Below, in pieces: positions 15,951 through 23,782 of a stretch of DNA of 64,000 nucleotides. Numbering within the stretch: the stretch's first letter is position 1; the number at the start of each line of letters is the position of its first letter. The stretch spans positions 1 to 64,000 of the forward strand of contig NZ_FNAV01000012.1 in the NCBI RefSeq assembly GCF_900102075.1. Reading direction: 5' to 3'. This DNA is from Salipiger thiooxidans (GTDB lineage: Bacteria; Pseudomonadota; Alphaproteobacteria; Rhodobacterales; Rhodobacteraceae). A model generated the notes under the pieces. It saw only the letters and a program-made list of their open reading frames with translations, had not been told where the DNA came from and did no database searches. The translations under genes were made by a program, and so were the position numbers.

Positions 15951-15973
15951 TTGACTGTTTTACTAAGATAATG
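15951..15973 (+). promoter_or_regulatory. AT-rich control motif shared with the exb operon
   Basis: In the hmuS-hmuR gap a 23-base stretch begins TTGACT and ends TAAGATAATG. Read on the minus strand, 21999-22021 upstream of the exb-tonB unit carries a related stretch (TTGAGC to TAAGGTATTG), 14 of 23 positions identical. It may contain promoter elements or the site of an iron-responsive regulator. It does not clearly match an Irr or RirA box. Confidence 0.35.
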
Positions 15974-16084
15974 TACCGGCTGCAAGTATCAAACCCGAAG
16001 GTGCTGCGGAAATGCGCCTTACCGTGGTTTCAGCCAGCCCCAGGCCAGCGATCAAGAAAAACGCTGACAGAGGGACAACACCCC

Positions 16085-18148
16085 ATGACTCGCAAAATGC
16101 TGCGCGGCTCCACCGCGTTGTTTGTGGCGCTGTGCGCCATCCCCGCCCTGCCTGCCGTGGCGCAGGAAGGCACCACCGCCGGCACCGGCTCGCAGGACGC
16201 CGTCTCGCGCGGCTTCCTCGGCACGCTCTGGATGACCCCGGGCAAGCGCGACCTGAGCCTCGGCAGCGCCGTGTCGCGCACCACGATCGACGCCGAGGAG
16301 ATCGCCGACCGGCAGGCCGGCACCATCGCCGAGCTGCTCGACACCATCCCCAGCGTGACGCTGATCAACGGCTCCACACCGCAGGGCTCGGGCATCAACA
16401 TCCGCGGCTATGGCGCCAACTCGACCTACGGCAACGATCAGAAGATCGCGATCCAGATCGACGGCGCCTCGGTTGGCTCGGAAGAGCTCTACCGCATCGG
16501 CACCCAGCTCTTCACCGACCCGCTGCTGTTCCGCGAGGTCGAGGTGCTGCGCGGCACCATCGGCAGCTTCGAATACGGCTCGGGCATCGTCGGCGGCGTC
16601 GTCCGGCTCGAGACCAAGGACGCCTCGGATTTCACCGGCGGTGTGCCCGGTTTGCGCATCGGCCAGACGCTCGAGTTCAGCTCGAACACCGCCGGGGCCA
16701 CCAGCTCGACCACGCTGGCATGGCAGCCCGACGACCGGGCGGAGTTCCTTCTCAACTACACCTGGCGCCAGCAGGACGACCAGATCGACGGCGACGGCGA
16801 CGTGATCGGCAACAGCGAGTTCGAGACGCCGTCGTGGCTCGCCAAGGGCAAGTACACCTTCGGGCAGGACGACGACCACTCGATCAGCCTGTCGTTCTCG
16901 CGCACCACGGCGGACGAGAAGGACGTGCCCTATGACACCTTCTCGACCACCGCCGGCAGCTTCGGCAACGTCGACCGCACCACCGAGACCCAGCAGGCGA
17001 CGCTGCAATACGGCTACAACCCGGTCAGCGACCTCGTCGACCTGACCGCGACGCTCTCCTATGCCGACCAGAAGATCGACTACAGCTACGTGCCGGGCTC
17101 CTCGCCGCTCGAGGTCACGCCGACCTGGCCGTTCCTCGAGGCGACGGTCAACGCCAAGCAGCGCTACGAGACCACAAAGCTCGTGGTGAAGAACGAGGCG
17201 CGCTTCCTGACCGGCGGGGTGGCGCATTCGCTGCGCACCGGGGCCGAGGTCTCGCGCCGGGTGCGCAAGGACAACGACGCCTCCAGCGCCCCGGGCGGCG
17301 AGGACAACCGCGTGGCGCTCTTCGTCATCGACGAGATGACCGCGGGCGGGTTCACCATCACCCCGGCGCTGCGCTGGGAGAAATCAAAGGTCGAGAGCGC
17401 CGAGAATTACGGCGACTACGAAAACGACGCGCTGATGGGCGGGCTGGCGCTCGCCTATGAGTTCGACAACGGGCTCTCGGTCTTCGGAAGTTATGCCTAC
17501 ACCGAGGGCCTGCCGATCATCGACGATCTCGGTTCCGCCGCAATCAACGACTGGCGCATGAGCACCACCGAAAAGGCCGAGACCTGGGAGATCGGCGCCT
17601 CCTGGGCCGGCACCGACGTGCTGTCTGCGGGCGACAATTTCTCGGTGCGCGGCAACTACTACAGCACGAAGATGTGGGACGTGACCAGCTACAGCGCCTC
17701 GGGCTCGACTACCGAGAACCTGAGCCGCATCGAGACCGAGGGCTTCGAGATCGAGGCCTCCTACGGGCTTTCCAACGGTGTCTATTTCGACCTGCAGGGC
17801 TCGACCGGGCAGGGCACGGAATATGCCGACGGCGTGCCGGATACCGACTGGCGGAACCAGCCTGCCACCACCGTCGGCCTGACGCTTGGTCGCAAGTGGG
17901 GAGAGTGGCTCGACACCAGCTGGGAGGTGCGTCATACGGCGGATGCGCGCGATGCTCTGCTCGAGGATCTGCCGGATTACACGGTGCACAACCTGCGTGC
18001 CACGTGGAAGCCCCAGAACGGGGCACTCGAGGGCACCGAAGTGCGGTTCGGCCTCGAGAATGCCTTCGACCTCGACTACACGGGCAACCTGTCGTCCCGC
18101 AAGGCGCCGGGCCGGACCTACAAGCTGGGCATCACAAAGGTCTTCTGA
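16085..18148 (+). CDS. hmuR: TonB-dependent heme receptor
   Basis: 687 residues from ATG 16085, followed by a Sec signal peptide ending at AVAQ; an upstream ATG at 15971 only adds residues before it. A plug domain (about 65-180; ELLDTIPSVTLINGS, INIRGYG, VEVLRGTIGSFEYGSGIVGG) and a long beta-barrel follow, ending in a C-terminal Phe typical of outer-membrane barrels. It takes up heme using energy from TonB/ExbBD, encoded convergently just downstream. Context supports heme rather than a siderophore. Confidence 0.93.
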   Translation: MTRKMLRGSTALFVALCAIPALPAVAQEGTTAGTGSQDAVSRGFLGTLWMTPGKRDLSLGSAVSRTTIDAEEIADRQAGTIAELLDTIPSVTLINGSTPQGSGINIRGYGANSTYGNDQKIAIQIDGASVGSEELYRIGTQLFTDPLLFREVEVLRGTIGSFEYGSGIVGGVVRLETKDASDFTGGVPGLRIGQTLEFSSNTAGATSSTTLAWQPDDRAEFLLNYTWRQQDDQIDGDGDVIGNSEFETPSWLAKGKYTFGQDDDHSISLSFSRTTADEKDVPYDTFSTTAGSFGNVDRTTETQQATLQYGYNPVSDLVDLTATLSYADQKIDYSYVPGSSPLEVTPTWPFLEATVNAKQRYETTKLVVKNEARFLTGGVAHSLRTGAEVSRRVRKDNDASSAPGGEDNRVALFVIDEMTAGGFTITPALRWEKSKVESAENYGDYENDALMGGLALAYEFDNGLSVFGSYAYTEGLPIIDDLGSAAINDWRMSTTEKAETWEIGASWAGTDVLSAGDNFSVRGNYYSTKMWDVTSYSASGSTTENLSRIETEGFEIEASYGLSNGVYFDLQGSTGQGTEYADGVPDTDWRNQPATTVGLTLGRKWGEWLDTSWEVRHTADARDALLEDLPDYTVHNLRATWKPQNGALEGTEVRFGLENAFDLDYTGNLSSRKAPGRTYKLGITKVF

Positions 18149-18183
18149 ACCCGTCGGGTTCCCTCACGACGGCGACCGAGGAA

Positions 18184-18217
18184 GGCGCTCCCCGCAGAAC
18201 GCGGGGGGCGCCTTTTT
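18184..18217 (+). terminator. Terminator of hmuR
   Basis: Arms GGCGCTCCCCGC (18184-18195) and GCGGGGGGCGCC (18201-18212), one G-T pair, loop AGAAC, then five T. It lies 36 bases after the hmuR stop. Confidence 0.9.
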
Positions 18218-18495
18218 CATGTCCGGAGGGAGAAGCGGCGCGTGATGGCGGGGGGTCGGAGGGGGAAGTGTGCGAGGTGGGTGGGGAGCCGGCCTGCGGG
18301 ATGACGTGAGAGGCCGCGCGAGGTGCGGTATTGGAATTCCCCGCGGGTGCGGGAGCGGTAGTGCGCGAGGGGGCGCCGGAAGATGGCCCCCGGGGTCGAC
18401 AGCGGCGTCTGGCGAGACTGGCCGTTCGGACTGCTGGGCGGGCGATGACGAGTGACCCGACCACCGAAGGGGCACGGCACTGCACGACTGACCGG
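18218..18495. other. Non-coding stretch before the tandem array
   Basis: GC-rich sequence without a ribosome-binding site or recognisable frame. Some 24-base spacing of similar words may continue here from the array downstream, but it is too decayed to be sure. It lies between the hmuR terminator and the large hairpin. Confidence 0.4.
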
Positions 18496-18504
18496 CGCGA
18501 CACC

Positions 18505-18565
18505 CCCTATATCGGAGCGATGTCCGAGCTCCGCCCCGGAGCCCGGACATCGCTCCGATATAGGG
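18505..18565. repeat. 61-bp near-perfect hairpin
   Basis: Arms 18505-18533 and 18537-18565 (29 bases each) are complementary at 28 of 29 positions around a CCC loop. The outer ends read CCCTATATCGG and CCGATATAGGG. There is no T-run after it, so it is not an ordinary terminator. It overlaps the decayed end of the 24-bp array. Confidence 0.9.
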
Positions 18566-18928
18566 ATATGGTCCTGCTCCGACCCAGTCACACGACATCG
18601 CGCCGGGATGCAAATACGGCGACGCTCGGGTCTGGCGACGCAGCAAGGCTCCGCCCCGGAGCGCGGCAAAGCTATGGCCCGGACACAGAGCAAGGCTCTG
18701 ACCCGGTGAAGCGGCGACGTTCGGCCCCCAGGCGCGACGCCGCTCTGACACGGAAAGACTGCAACGCTCGGCGCTACAGAGACAGCAAGGGTCCGCCCCG
18801 CAGTGACCGCAAAGCTTAGCCCCGCAGACACAGGCCAGGATTCGACCCACAGACACCGCGAAGCTCCAACCCACAGACACCGCGAAGCTCCAACCCGCAG
18901 ACACCGCGAAGCTCCAACCCGCAGACAC
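18520..18928. repeat. 24-bp tandem repeat array, about 17 units, decaying away from one end
   Basis: The units nearest 18928 (18857-18880, 18881-18904, 18905-18928) are nearly identical (CGCGAAGCTC, then CAACCC, then RCAGACAC). Going leftward the units keep the 24-base register (one unit of 25) but diverge step by step, with GCTC/GCTCCG as the most lasting word. On the minus strand each fresh unit would read as eight codons (VSAGWSFA), but one 25-base unit breaks the frame and no start context is seen. The array lies between two terminators of convergent genes. Confidence 0.85.
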
Positions 18929-18929
18929 G

Positions 18930-18957
18930 AAAAAGGCGCGCCGGGGCGCGCCTTTTT
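18930..18957. terminator. Two-way terminator of tonB
   Basis: AAAAA, GGCGCGCC, loop GG, GGCGCGCC, TTTTT: a perfect palindrome that can stop transcription in both directions. It lies 30 bases after the tonB stop and directly abuts the freshest unit of the 24-bp array. Confidence 0.9.
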
Positions 18958-18987
18958 CGGTCGTGAGGGCTGCTCGGGGCAGGGCCG

Positions 18988-20016
18988 TCAGCGGGCCTTG
19001 ATCTGCACCGAGAAGCTGCGTTGCGCCCCTGCCGGCGGGGCCGGGAAGGGGGCGGCGCGCTGCACCACCCGCAGCGCCGCGCTGTCGAGCGCCGACGAGC
19101 CCGAGCTGCGCGCCACCGACGCCCCGGCGAGCCCGCCGTTGGTGCCGATCCGGAATGCCACCACCGTGGCGCCGCGCACGTTCAAAGACGGCCGCGGCAC
19201 CCGCGAGAGCTTGCGCATCACCTGGCCCGGGTAGTTGCTCGCCGCGGCATTGCCCGCCTGCTGCGAGCGCCCGCCGGCGCCGCTGCGGGTCGCCGTCGCG
19301 GTCTCGCTGCCCGCTTCCTGCCCGGCATTGGCATTGCGCTCGGCGTTGCCCTGAGGCGCGGCCTGCGGTTGCCGGCGCTCGGGTTTGGCCTGCGTGGTGC
19401 GGGTCTGGCGCTGCGGTTCCGGCCGGGGCTCGGGCTCCGGCCTGGTCCTGGCGAGGTTCTCGGGCCGCTCGACCGGGCGCGGCGAGCTTGCCAGCGCTTT
19501 GGTCGTCGGCTCGGGCGTCTCTTCCTCCTCGGCCTCGAGGGTTTCCTCGGGCGGCGGCGGGGTCAGCTCCTCGGGCGGTTCGACCTCGGCAGTTTCCTCG
19601 GGCGGGGCCAGCGCCACGATGGCGTCCTCGGCGGGCGCGTCCGGCACCGGCAGCGGCGCCTCGGCGGTGAGCGGCGTCTCGGGCACCGGCTCCGCCTGCT
19701 GCGGCGTCACCGGCCGGGCCGGCTCGGGCTGCACCGTTTCCACCGGCTCGGCGGGCGTGGGGTCCACCGGCTCCACCGGGGTCAGCGCCGCCTCTTCGAC
19801 GGGCTCCACCTCGGTCGTCTCTTCCGGCGTCTCGGCCGAGAGCGTGCCCGCGGCCATGTCGGCAAAGCTCGAGCCCAGCCGCGCCTCGGCGGCCCCGTCC
19901 GAGCCTTCGATCTCGACCGGCGGACCGTCGGGCATCAGGGCCAGCGCCAGCGCGCCATGGGCGCTGAAGGCCAGCAGCAGCGCCAGCACCTTGCGCATTC
20001 GCGATTGCGCGATCAT
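18988..20016 (-). CDS. tonB: TonB energy-transducing protein
   Basis: 342 residues: a short cytoplasmic end, one membrane span (about 8-28), a long Pro/Glu-rich spacer (about 60-180), an Arg/Gln-rich linker and a C-terminal TonB domain (about 255-342; NYPGQVMRKLSRVPRP, VVAFRIGTNGGL). It passes proton-motive energy from ExbB/ExbD to outer-membrane receptors, here most likely HmuR. The ATG overlaps the preceding exbD stop. Confidence 0.9.
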   Translation of the reverse strand: MIAQSRMRKVLALLLAFSAHGALALALMPDGPPVEIEGSDGAAEARLGSSFADMAAGTLSAETPEETTEVEPVEEAALTPVEPVDPTPAEPVETVQPEPARPVTPQQAEPVPETPLTAEAPLPVPDAPAEDAIVALAPPEETAEVEPPEELTPPPPEETLEAEEEETPEPTTKALASSPRPVERPENLARTRPEPEPRPEPQRQTRTTQAKPERRQPQAAPQGNAERNANAGQEAGSETATATRSGAGGRSQQAGNAAASNYPGQVMRKLSRVPRPSLNVRGATVVAFRIGTNGGLAGASVARSSGSSALDSAALRVVQRAAPFPAPPAGAQRSFSVQIKAR

Positions 20017-20405
20017 TCCAGCCCCCTTTCACTGACGATGACGACGCGCTCGGCACCGCCGCTGCGCAGGGCGCGGGCCAGTGCGACAAGATCCTCGGCG
20101 GGCAGCTCTCGGTCGGGGATCAGCCGCACCACGGCCAGCCCCTCTTCGCCGCGCGCCTCGAGAAAGGCCTCGGGCGTGGCGATGTCCTGCCCGGCAAGGC
20201 TCATGCGCCCGTCGGGATGCACCACCAGCGCGTCGGCCGGGGGCGAGGTGGACTCGAGGTCGCTGGTGTTCACCAGCTTCAGCGCGCTGTCGATGGGCTG
20301 CGCCAGCGTGCCCGCCACCAGGAAGAAGATCAGCATCAGGAACACGATGTTGATCAGCGCGATGGTGTTCTCGCGTTCGGGTTTGGGCGGTCTCGCGCGC
20401 ATCAC
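20013..20405 (-). CDS. exbD: ExbD/TolR-family protein, second of a pair
   Basis: 130 residues with one N-terminal span (about 16-36; ALINIVFLMLIFFLVAGTL) and a periplasmic domain. It forms the ExbB-ExbD motor for TonB. The usual membrane Asp of ExbD (LIDVIFLLL in the neighbouring paralogue) is Asn here (LINIVFL), so proton coupling may rest on the other ExbD. It overlaps both neighbours by ATGA. Confidence 0.85.
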   Translation of the reverse strand: MMRARPPKPERENTIALINIVFLMLIFFLVAGTLAQPIDSALKLVNTSDLESTSPPADALVVHPDGRMSLAGQDIATPEAFLEARGEEGLAVVRLIPDRELPAEDLVALARALRSGGAERVVIVSERGLE

Positions 20406-20794
20406 GATGCTCCCAGGATGGCCAGGGCGAAGCCCGGTACGCCGCGCAGCACCACCAGCAGGTCGGTCAGCCGCTGGGCGCTCACCCCCGGCTGCAGCGA
20501 CACGATGAGCGGCTGCGGCTCCTCGTCTTCGGCTCCGGCGCGGCGCTCGGCCAGCGCCTCGGGCAGCGCCTCGAGCGCCAGCTCGGCGCTGTTGAGCCGC
20601 GCCGTCTCGGGCCCGAGCTGCAGGAACAGCGGCCGCGCCGTCGAACTGGTCGCCGCCCCGGCACCGCCGGCGGTCAGCTCGACCTCGGCGAACTTGCTGA
20701 AGGTCGAGCTCAGCATGAAGAAGAGCAGGAGCAGGAAGATGACGTCGATCAGCGACGTCATCGACAGCTTGCGCCTGCGCCGGACCTTACGCAT
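20402..20794 (-). CDS. exbD: ExbD/TolR-family protein, first of a pair
   Basis: 130 residues with a basic N-terminus, a span of about residues 15-35 carrying the conserved Asp (SLIDVIFLLLLFFMLSS), and a periplasmic domain. It has the proton-path Asp that the following paralogue lacks. It starts 8 bases before the exbB stop, so translation is probably coupled. Confidence 0.88.
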   Translation of the reverse strand: MRKVRRRRKLSMTSLIDVIFLLLLFFMLSSTFSKFAEVELTAGGAGAATSSTARPLFLQLGPETARLNSAELALEALPEALAERRAGAEDEEPQPLIVSLQPGVSAQRLTDLLVVLRGVPGFALAILGAS

Positions 20795-21443
20795 GGGCCG
20801 GGGCCCCGTCGGCGGCGCGCAGGGCAGCGGCCTGGCCGCCCGAGGGCGAGAGGGCGCTGCGGATGCACCTCTCGGCGAGCACGCGCTCGGCCTCCATGCG
20901 GCTCTCGAACCAGCTCAGGATCAGCGAGGTCGGCATGGCGACCGCAAGGCCCACGGCGGTGGTCAGCAGCGCCACCCAGATGCCGCCGGCAAGGATCGAC
21001 GGATCGACCTGGCTGCCCGCGTCCTGCAGCGCCTGGAAGGCCGAGATCATGCCGAGGACGGTGCCGAAGAGACCCAGCAGCGGCGACAGCTGCGCCACCG
21101 AATCGAGGAACCGAAAGCCGCTCTCGAGCCGGGCGAAACGGGTCTCGGCCTCGGCCTCGAGCCGGCCCGCGTCGCAGCGCCCGGTGAAGGCCAGCGCGAT
21201 CACTGGCTTGAGGTAGCTCCTGGAATGCGCGAGTTCGCCCGCGGCGGTGCCACGGTCGCCCTTGTCCCAGGCCTCGACCGCGAGACGCAGCGCCTTGTGA
21301 CGCCCGACGCCGGCCGCCTGGAACTGCCAGAGCTTGTAGAGCACCACAGCCAGCGTCAGCACCGACAGCACGATGAGCAGCAGCACGACCGGGCCGCCAA
21401 GATCCGCGATGCGGATCACGAGGGATTTGAGGCTGTCGATCAT
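20787..21443 (-). CDS. exbB: ExbB/MotA/TolQ-family proton channel
   Basis: 218 residues from ATG 21443, which overlaps the preceding stop (ATGA). Three spans (about 15-37, 110-135 and 150-172) with the family pattern SPLLGLFGTVLGMI and LLTTAVGLAVAMP. With the two ExbD proteins it forms the proton-driven motor for TonB. Confidence 0.9.
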   Translation of the reverse strand: MIDSLKSLVIRIADLGGPVVLLLIVLSVLTLAVVLYKLWQFQAAGVGRHKALRLAVEAWDKGDRGTAAGELAHSRSYLKPVIALAFTGRCDAGRLEAEAETRFARLESGFRFLDSVAQLSPLLGLFGTVLGMISAFQALQDAGSQVDPSILAGGIWVALLTTAVGLAVAMPTSLILSWFESRMEAERVLAERCIRSALSPSGGQAAALRAADGAPAHA

Positions 21444-21883
21444 CCCAGCATCTCCACGTCGGTGCGGCTGCTCAGGGTCAGGCCGCGGGTACAGGCATCG
21501 GCGCCGAGTGCCCCCGCCTCGCAGGTGCTCGCACCGTTGATGAGGATCTGGCCGAGCGCGTCGCATTGCGCGCCGGGTACCACGAACTGGCGCAGCCGCG
21601 GCTTGCCCGCGGGCAGGGTGCCGAAATCGAAGAGGGTCAGCCGCTCGACCTGGCCGTTGGCGTCGAAGAGGACGGTCTCGTAGACCGCCTTGGCGATGTC
21701 GCCACCGGCGCCGTTCCTGGCAAGGAAGCTGAGCTTGCAGCCGGCCTCGACCTGCTCCTGGGCGTTAAGTTCAATGGTCAGCGAACCCGTCTCGGCATCC
21801 TGCGCAGAGAGAGCAGCCGGCAGCAGCGCCAGCGCTGCGACAAGCAGGGCGGACAGGGAAGGGCGGGGGATGGCACGGGGCAC
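21440..21883 (-). CDS. Exported protein of unknown function heading the exb-tonB operon
   Basis: About 147 residues from GTG 21883, chosen because AAGGAG lies 6 bases upstream; earlier in-frame codons lack a signal. A signal peptide (PSLSALLVAALALLPAALSA) leads a small beta-rich domain with four Cys that could form two disulfides (EAGCKLSF, AQCDALG, TCEAG, DACTRG). The family is not recognised. Its place directly before exbB suggests a periplasmic part in TonB work or heme/iron uptake. Confidence 0.6.
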   Translation of the reverse strand: MPRAIPRPSLSALLVAALALLPAALSAQDAETGSLTIELNAQEQVEAGCKLSFLARNGAGGDIAKAVYETVLFDANGQVERLTLFDFGTLPAGKPRLRQFVVPGAQCDALGQILINGASTCEAGALGADACTRGLTLSSRTDVEMLG

Positions 21884-21998
21884 CGTCACCTCCTTGGAAG
21901 GGTGGTAAATGACATGATCCGCTGGCAGTGCCCCGCGGGCAATTCGCTGGCAGGACAGGACGAACGCCGAAAGAGTCACCACAGCGGGCGGAAAAGTG

Positions 21999-22021
21999 CA
22001 ATACCTTATAAACTTGCTCAA
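21999..22021 (-). promoter_or_regulatory. Control motif upstream of the exb-tonB operon
   Basis: On the minus strand TTGAGC, a T-rich middle and TAAGGTATTG, matching 14 of 23 positions of the hmuR-side motif at 15951-15973. It lies about 115 bases before the first gene. The regulator cannot be named. Confidence 0.35.
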
Positions 22022-22211
22022 GTATTCCGCCCCGCATGGGGCCTCGCGACGATGGCACATTGCCCGAGGGGAAGGCACGCGAAAACACCCCGCGACCGTT
22101 GTCGTGGGGTGACGCCTGGAAACGGCCCGAAGGCCCGCGCCGGTCCCGACCCGTCTGGTGGTCCGGTCCCGTATCGGGTGATGATGTCTGCTGACCGGAA
22201 AACCGGCAAAT

Positions 22212-22286
22212 TGGAGCGGGCGATGAGATTCGAACTCACGACCCTTACCTTGGCAAGGTAATGCTCTACCCCTGAGCTACGCCCGC
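22212..22286 (-). tRNA. tRNA-Gly (GCC), copy A
   Basis: A full 75-base cloverleaf with encoded CCA: acceptor GCGGGCG, D-arm GCTC/GAGC, anticodon loop CTTGCCAAG giving GCC, and T-arm GGTTCGA-like (GAGTTCGAATC). An identical-looking copy lies 112 bases away. Confidence 0.97.
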
Positions 22287-22323
22287 ATCCGTTTACGACG
22301 GCGCTGCCGTCGAAGGGTCCATC

Positions 22324-22398
22324 TGGAGCGGGCGATGAGATTCGAACTCACGACCCTTACCTTGGCAAGGTAATGCTCTACCCCTGAGCTACGCCCGC
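22324..22398 (-). tRNA. tRNA-Gly (GCC), copy B
   Basis: Same 75-base sequence and GCC anticodon as the copy at 22212-22286. The two are separated by 37 bases and probably share a transcript. Confidence 0.97.
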
Positions 22399-22573
22399 GT
22401 CCTTGATGGTGGAGGCGATTTAGAGTCTCCCGCGCCGGTCTGCAAGGGGAAAATCTCACCTTTCTGCGAATTCTTTCGACGGGGCCGGAATGACACCGCG
22501 TTCAAGTCCATGAGAGCGCCGCCCGGGCACCGATGCGGGGCGACGCGACCTTCAAGAAAGCCAGGTGTTTGCC

Positions 22574-23098
22574 ATGCCATCCGTTCTCAACCGTTACGCC
22601 ACCCCGCTGCTGACGGGGATCTTCCTCGTGTCCCTCGTCTCGGGGATCGCGCTTTTCTTCCACTGGAATCCGACGTGGTTCCACGCGATGCACGAATGGC
22701 TGAGCCTGCTGCTCATCCTGCCCTTCGCGCTGCACCTGTGGAAAAACTGGCGGCCGCTGCGCTGCTATCTGCGCCGCCCGGCCTTCGCCATCGCCATGCT
22801 GGCCTCGCTCGCCGCGGCGCTGCTCTTCGTCCTGCCGCTCGGCGGGCTCACCGGCAGCGCCGGCACCGCGGGGCAGGGCGGCCGCCCGGCGCAGTTCGCC
22901 GTCGCCGGCCTGATGATCGAAGGCACGGTGGACAGCGTCGCCGCGGTGCTGGGCGAAACGCCGGACCAGCTGATGCAGGCGCTCGAAGGGTCGGGAATCG
23001 TCGCCGGAGACCCACACCAGAGCCTCTCCGACCTCGCCGCCGCCTCCGGCATCGACGAGCGCAGGCTCTACGCCGTGCTGGCGGCGCAGGCCCGCTAG
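22574..23098 (+). CDS. DUF4405-like membrane protein
   Basis: 174 residues from ATG 22574. Three hydrophobic segments (about 10-28, 38-56 and 72-90) carry His residues (HWNPTWFHAMHEW, LHLWKNW) spaced as in cytochrome-b-like heme ligands, typical of DUF4405. The soluble C-terminus looks like a small helical domain. It may bind heme or act with a reductase, but no partner gene is adjacent. Confidence 0.65.
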   Translation: MPSVLNRYATPLLTGIFLVSLVSGIALFFHWNPTWFHAMHEWLSLLLILPFALHLWKNWRPLRCYLRRPAFAIAMLASLAAALLFVLPLGGLTGSAGTAGQGGRPAQFAVAGLMIEGTVDSVAAVLGETPDQLMQALEGSGIVAGDPHQSLSDLAAASGIDERRLYAVLAAQAR

Positions 23099-23114
23099 GG
23101 CCGCAGTCGCAAAC

Positions 23115-23516
23115 TCAGTCCCGGGGTGGCAGCTGCTCGACGGCGCCGCCCTGGGCCACCCAGTCGGTGAAGCCGTCGCGGAGGTGGGCCGCCTCGAAGC
23201 CCATCTCCTGCAGCGCCGCCACCGTCAGCGCCGAGCGCCAGCCGCTGGCGCAATGGAACAGGTAGCGCTTGCCCTCCTGGGCGAAGACCGGCTTGTGATA
23301 GGGGCTGTCGGGATCGACCCAGAACTCGATCATGCCGCGCGGCGCGTGCACCGAGCCGGGAATCACGCCGCTGCGCTGGCGCTCGCGGATGTCGCGGATG
23401 TCGACGATCACCAGATCCGGATCCCCGAGCGCGGCGATCGCCTCCGCGGTTCCGACCTCGGAAATGCGCGCCCGCGCTTCCGCCACAAGCTGCGCCGCCG
23501 TCTTCTTCAGTGCCAT
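23115..23516 (-). CDS. Rhodanese-domain protein
   Basis: 133 residues, one rhodanese domain. The active-site loop is CASGWRS with Cys89 as the persulfide carrier, preceded by IVDIRDIRERQRSG. It would move sulfane sulfur to an acceptor such as cyanide or a thiol; the biological partner is unknown. Strong GGAGGAGGAG upstream. Repeat copy 2 lies just upstream of its start. Confidence 0.88.
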   Translation of the reverse strand: MALKKTAAQLVAEARARISEVGTAEAIAALGDPDLVIVDIRDIRERQRSGVIPGSVHAPRGMIEFWVDPDSPYHKPVFAQEGKRYLFHCASGWRSALTVAALQEMGFEAAHLRDGFTDWVAQGGAVEQLPPRD

Positions 23517-23540
23517 GCTCTCCTCCTCCGGGCGAGGCTT

Positions 23541-23610
23541 CGCCCTTCATCTTGCCGGATAAACTCCGGGGGGATTCCGGACGCATGTCCGGAATGGGGG
23601 CAGAGCCCCC
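23541..23610 (-). repeat. Dispersed hairpin-core repeat, copy 2
   Basis: Read on the minus strand: hairpin A GGGGG-CTCTG-CCCCC (23596-23610), hairpin B with 9-bp arms ATTCCGGAC/GTCCGGAAT around ATGC (23574-23595), then the core GGAGTTTATCCGGCAAGATG (within 23541-23573). It follows the pyruvate carboxylase gene in the same direction. Confidence 0.85.
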
Positions 23611-23782
23611 TGCTTCCGCTCCGCAAGCGAGACCCGCAGGACAGTCCGAAGACCCCACAACGCACGCCCGTCAAAACCGAAACCCCGAAACCCCGCCCGA
23701 TCAGGACCGGTCCCCGACACTCCGGCCCGCGACACTGCAGACGAGCGGGCGGGACCGGCGGCGCCGCCCCGCCCGCAGGCGC

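Noticed and set aside
18217-18831. Minus-strand frame with an eight-residue repeat over the tandem array
   Set aside because: 24 is a multiple of three, so any frame through the array stays open and looks repetitive. One 25-base unit breaks the frame, there is no ribosome site, and a terminator separates it from tonB.
18520-18928. The 24-bp array as a CRISPR
   Set aside because: Units abut with no unique spacers, and no cas genes are present.
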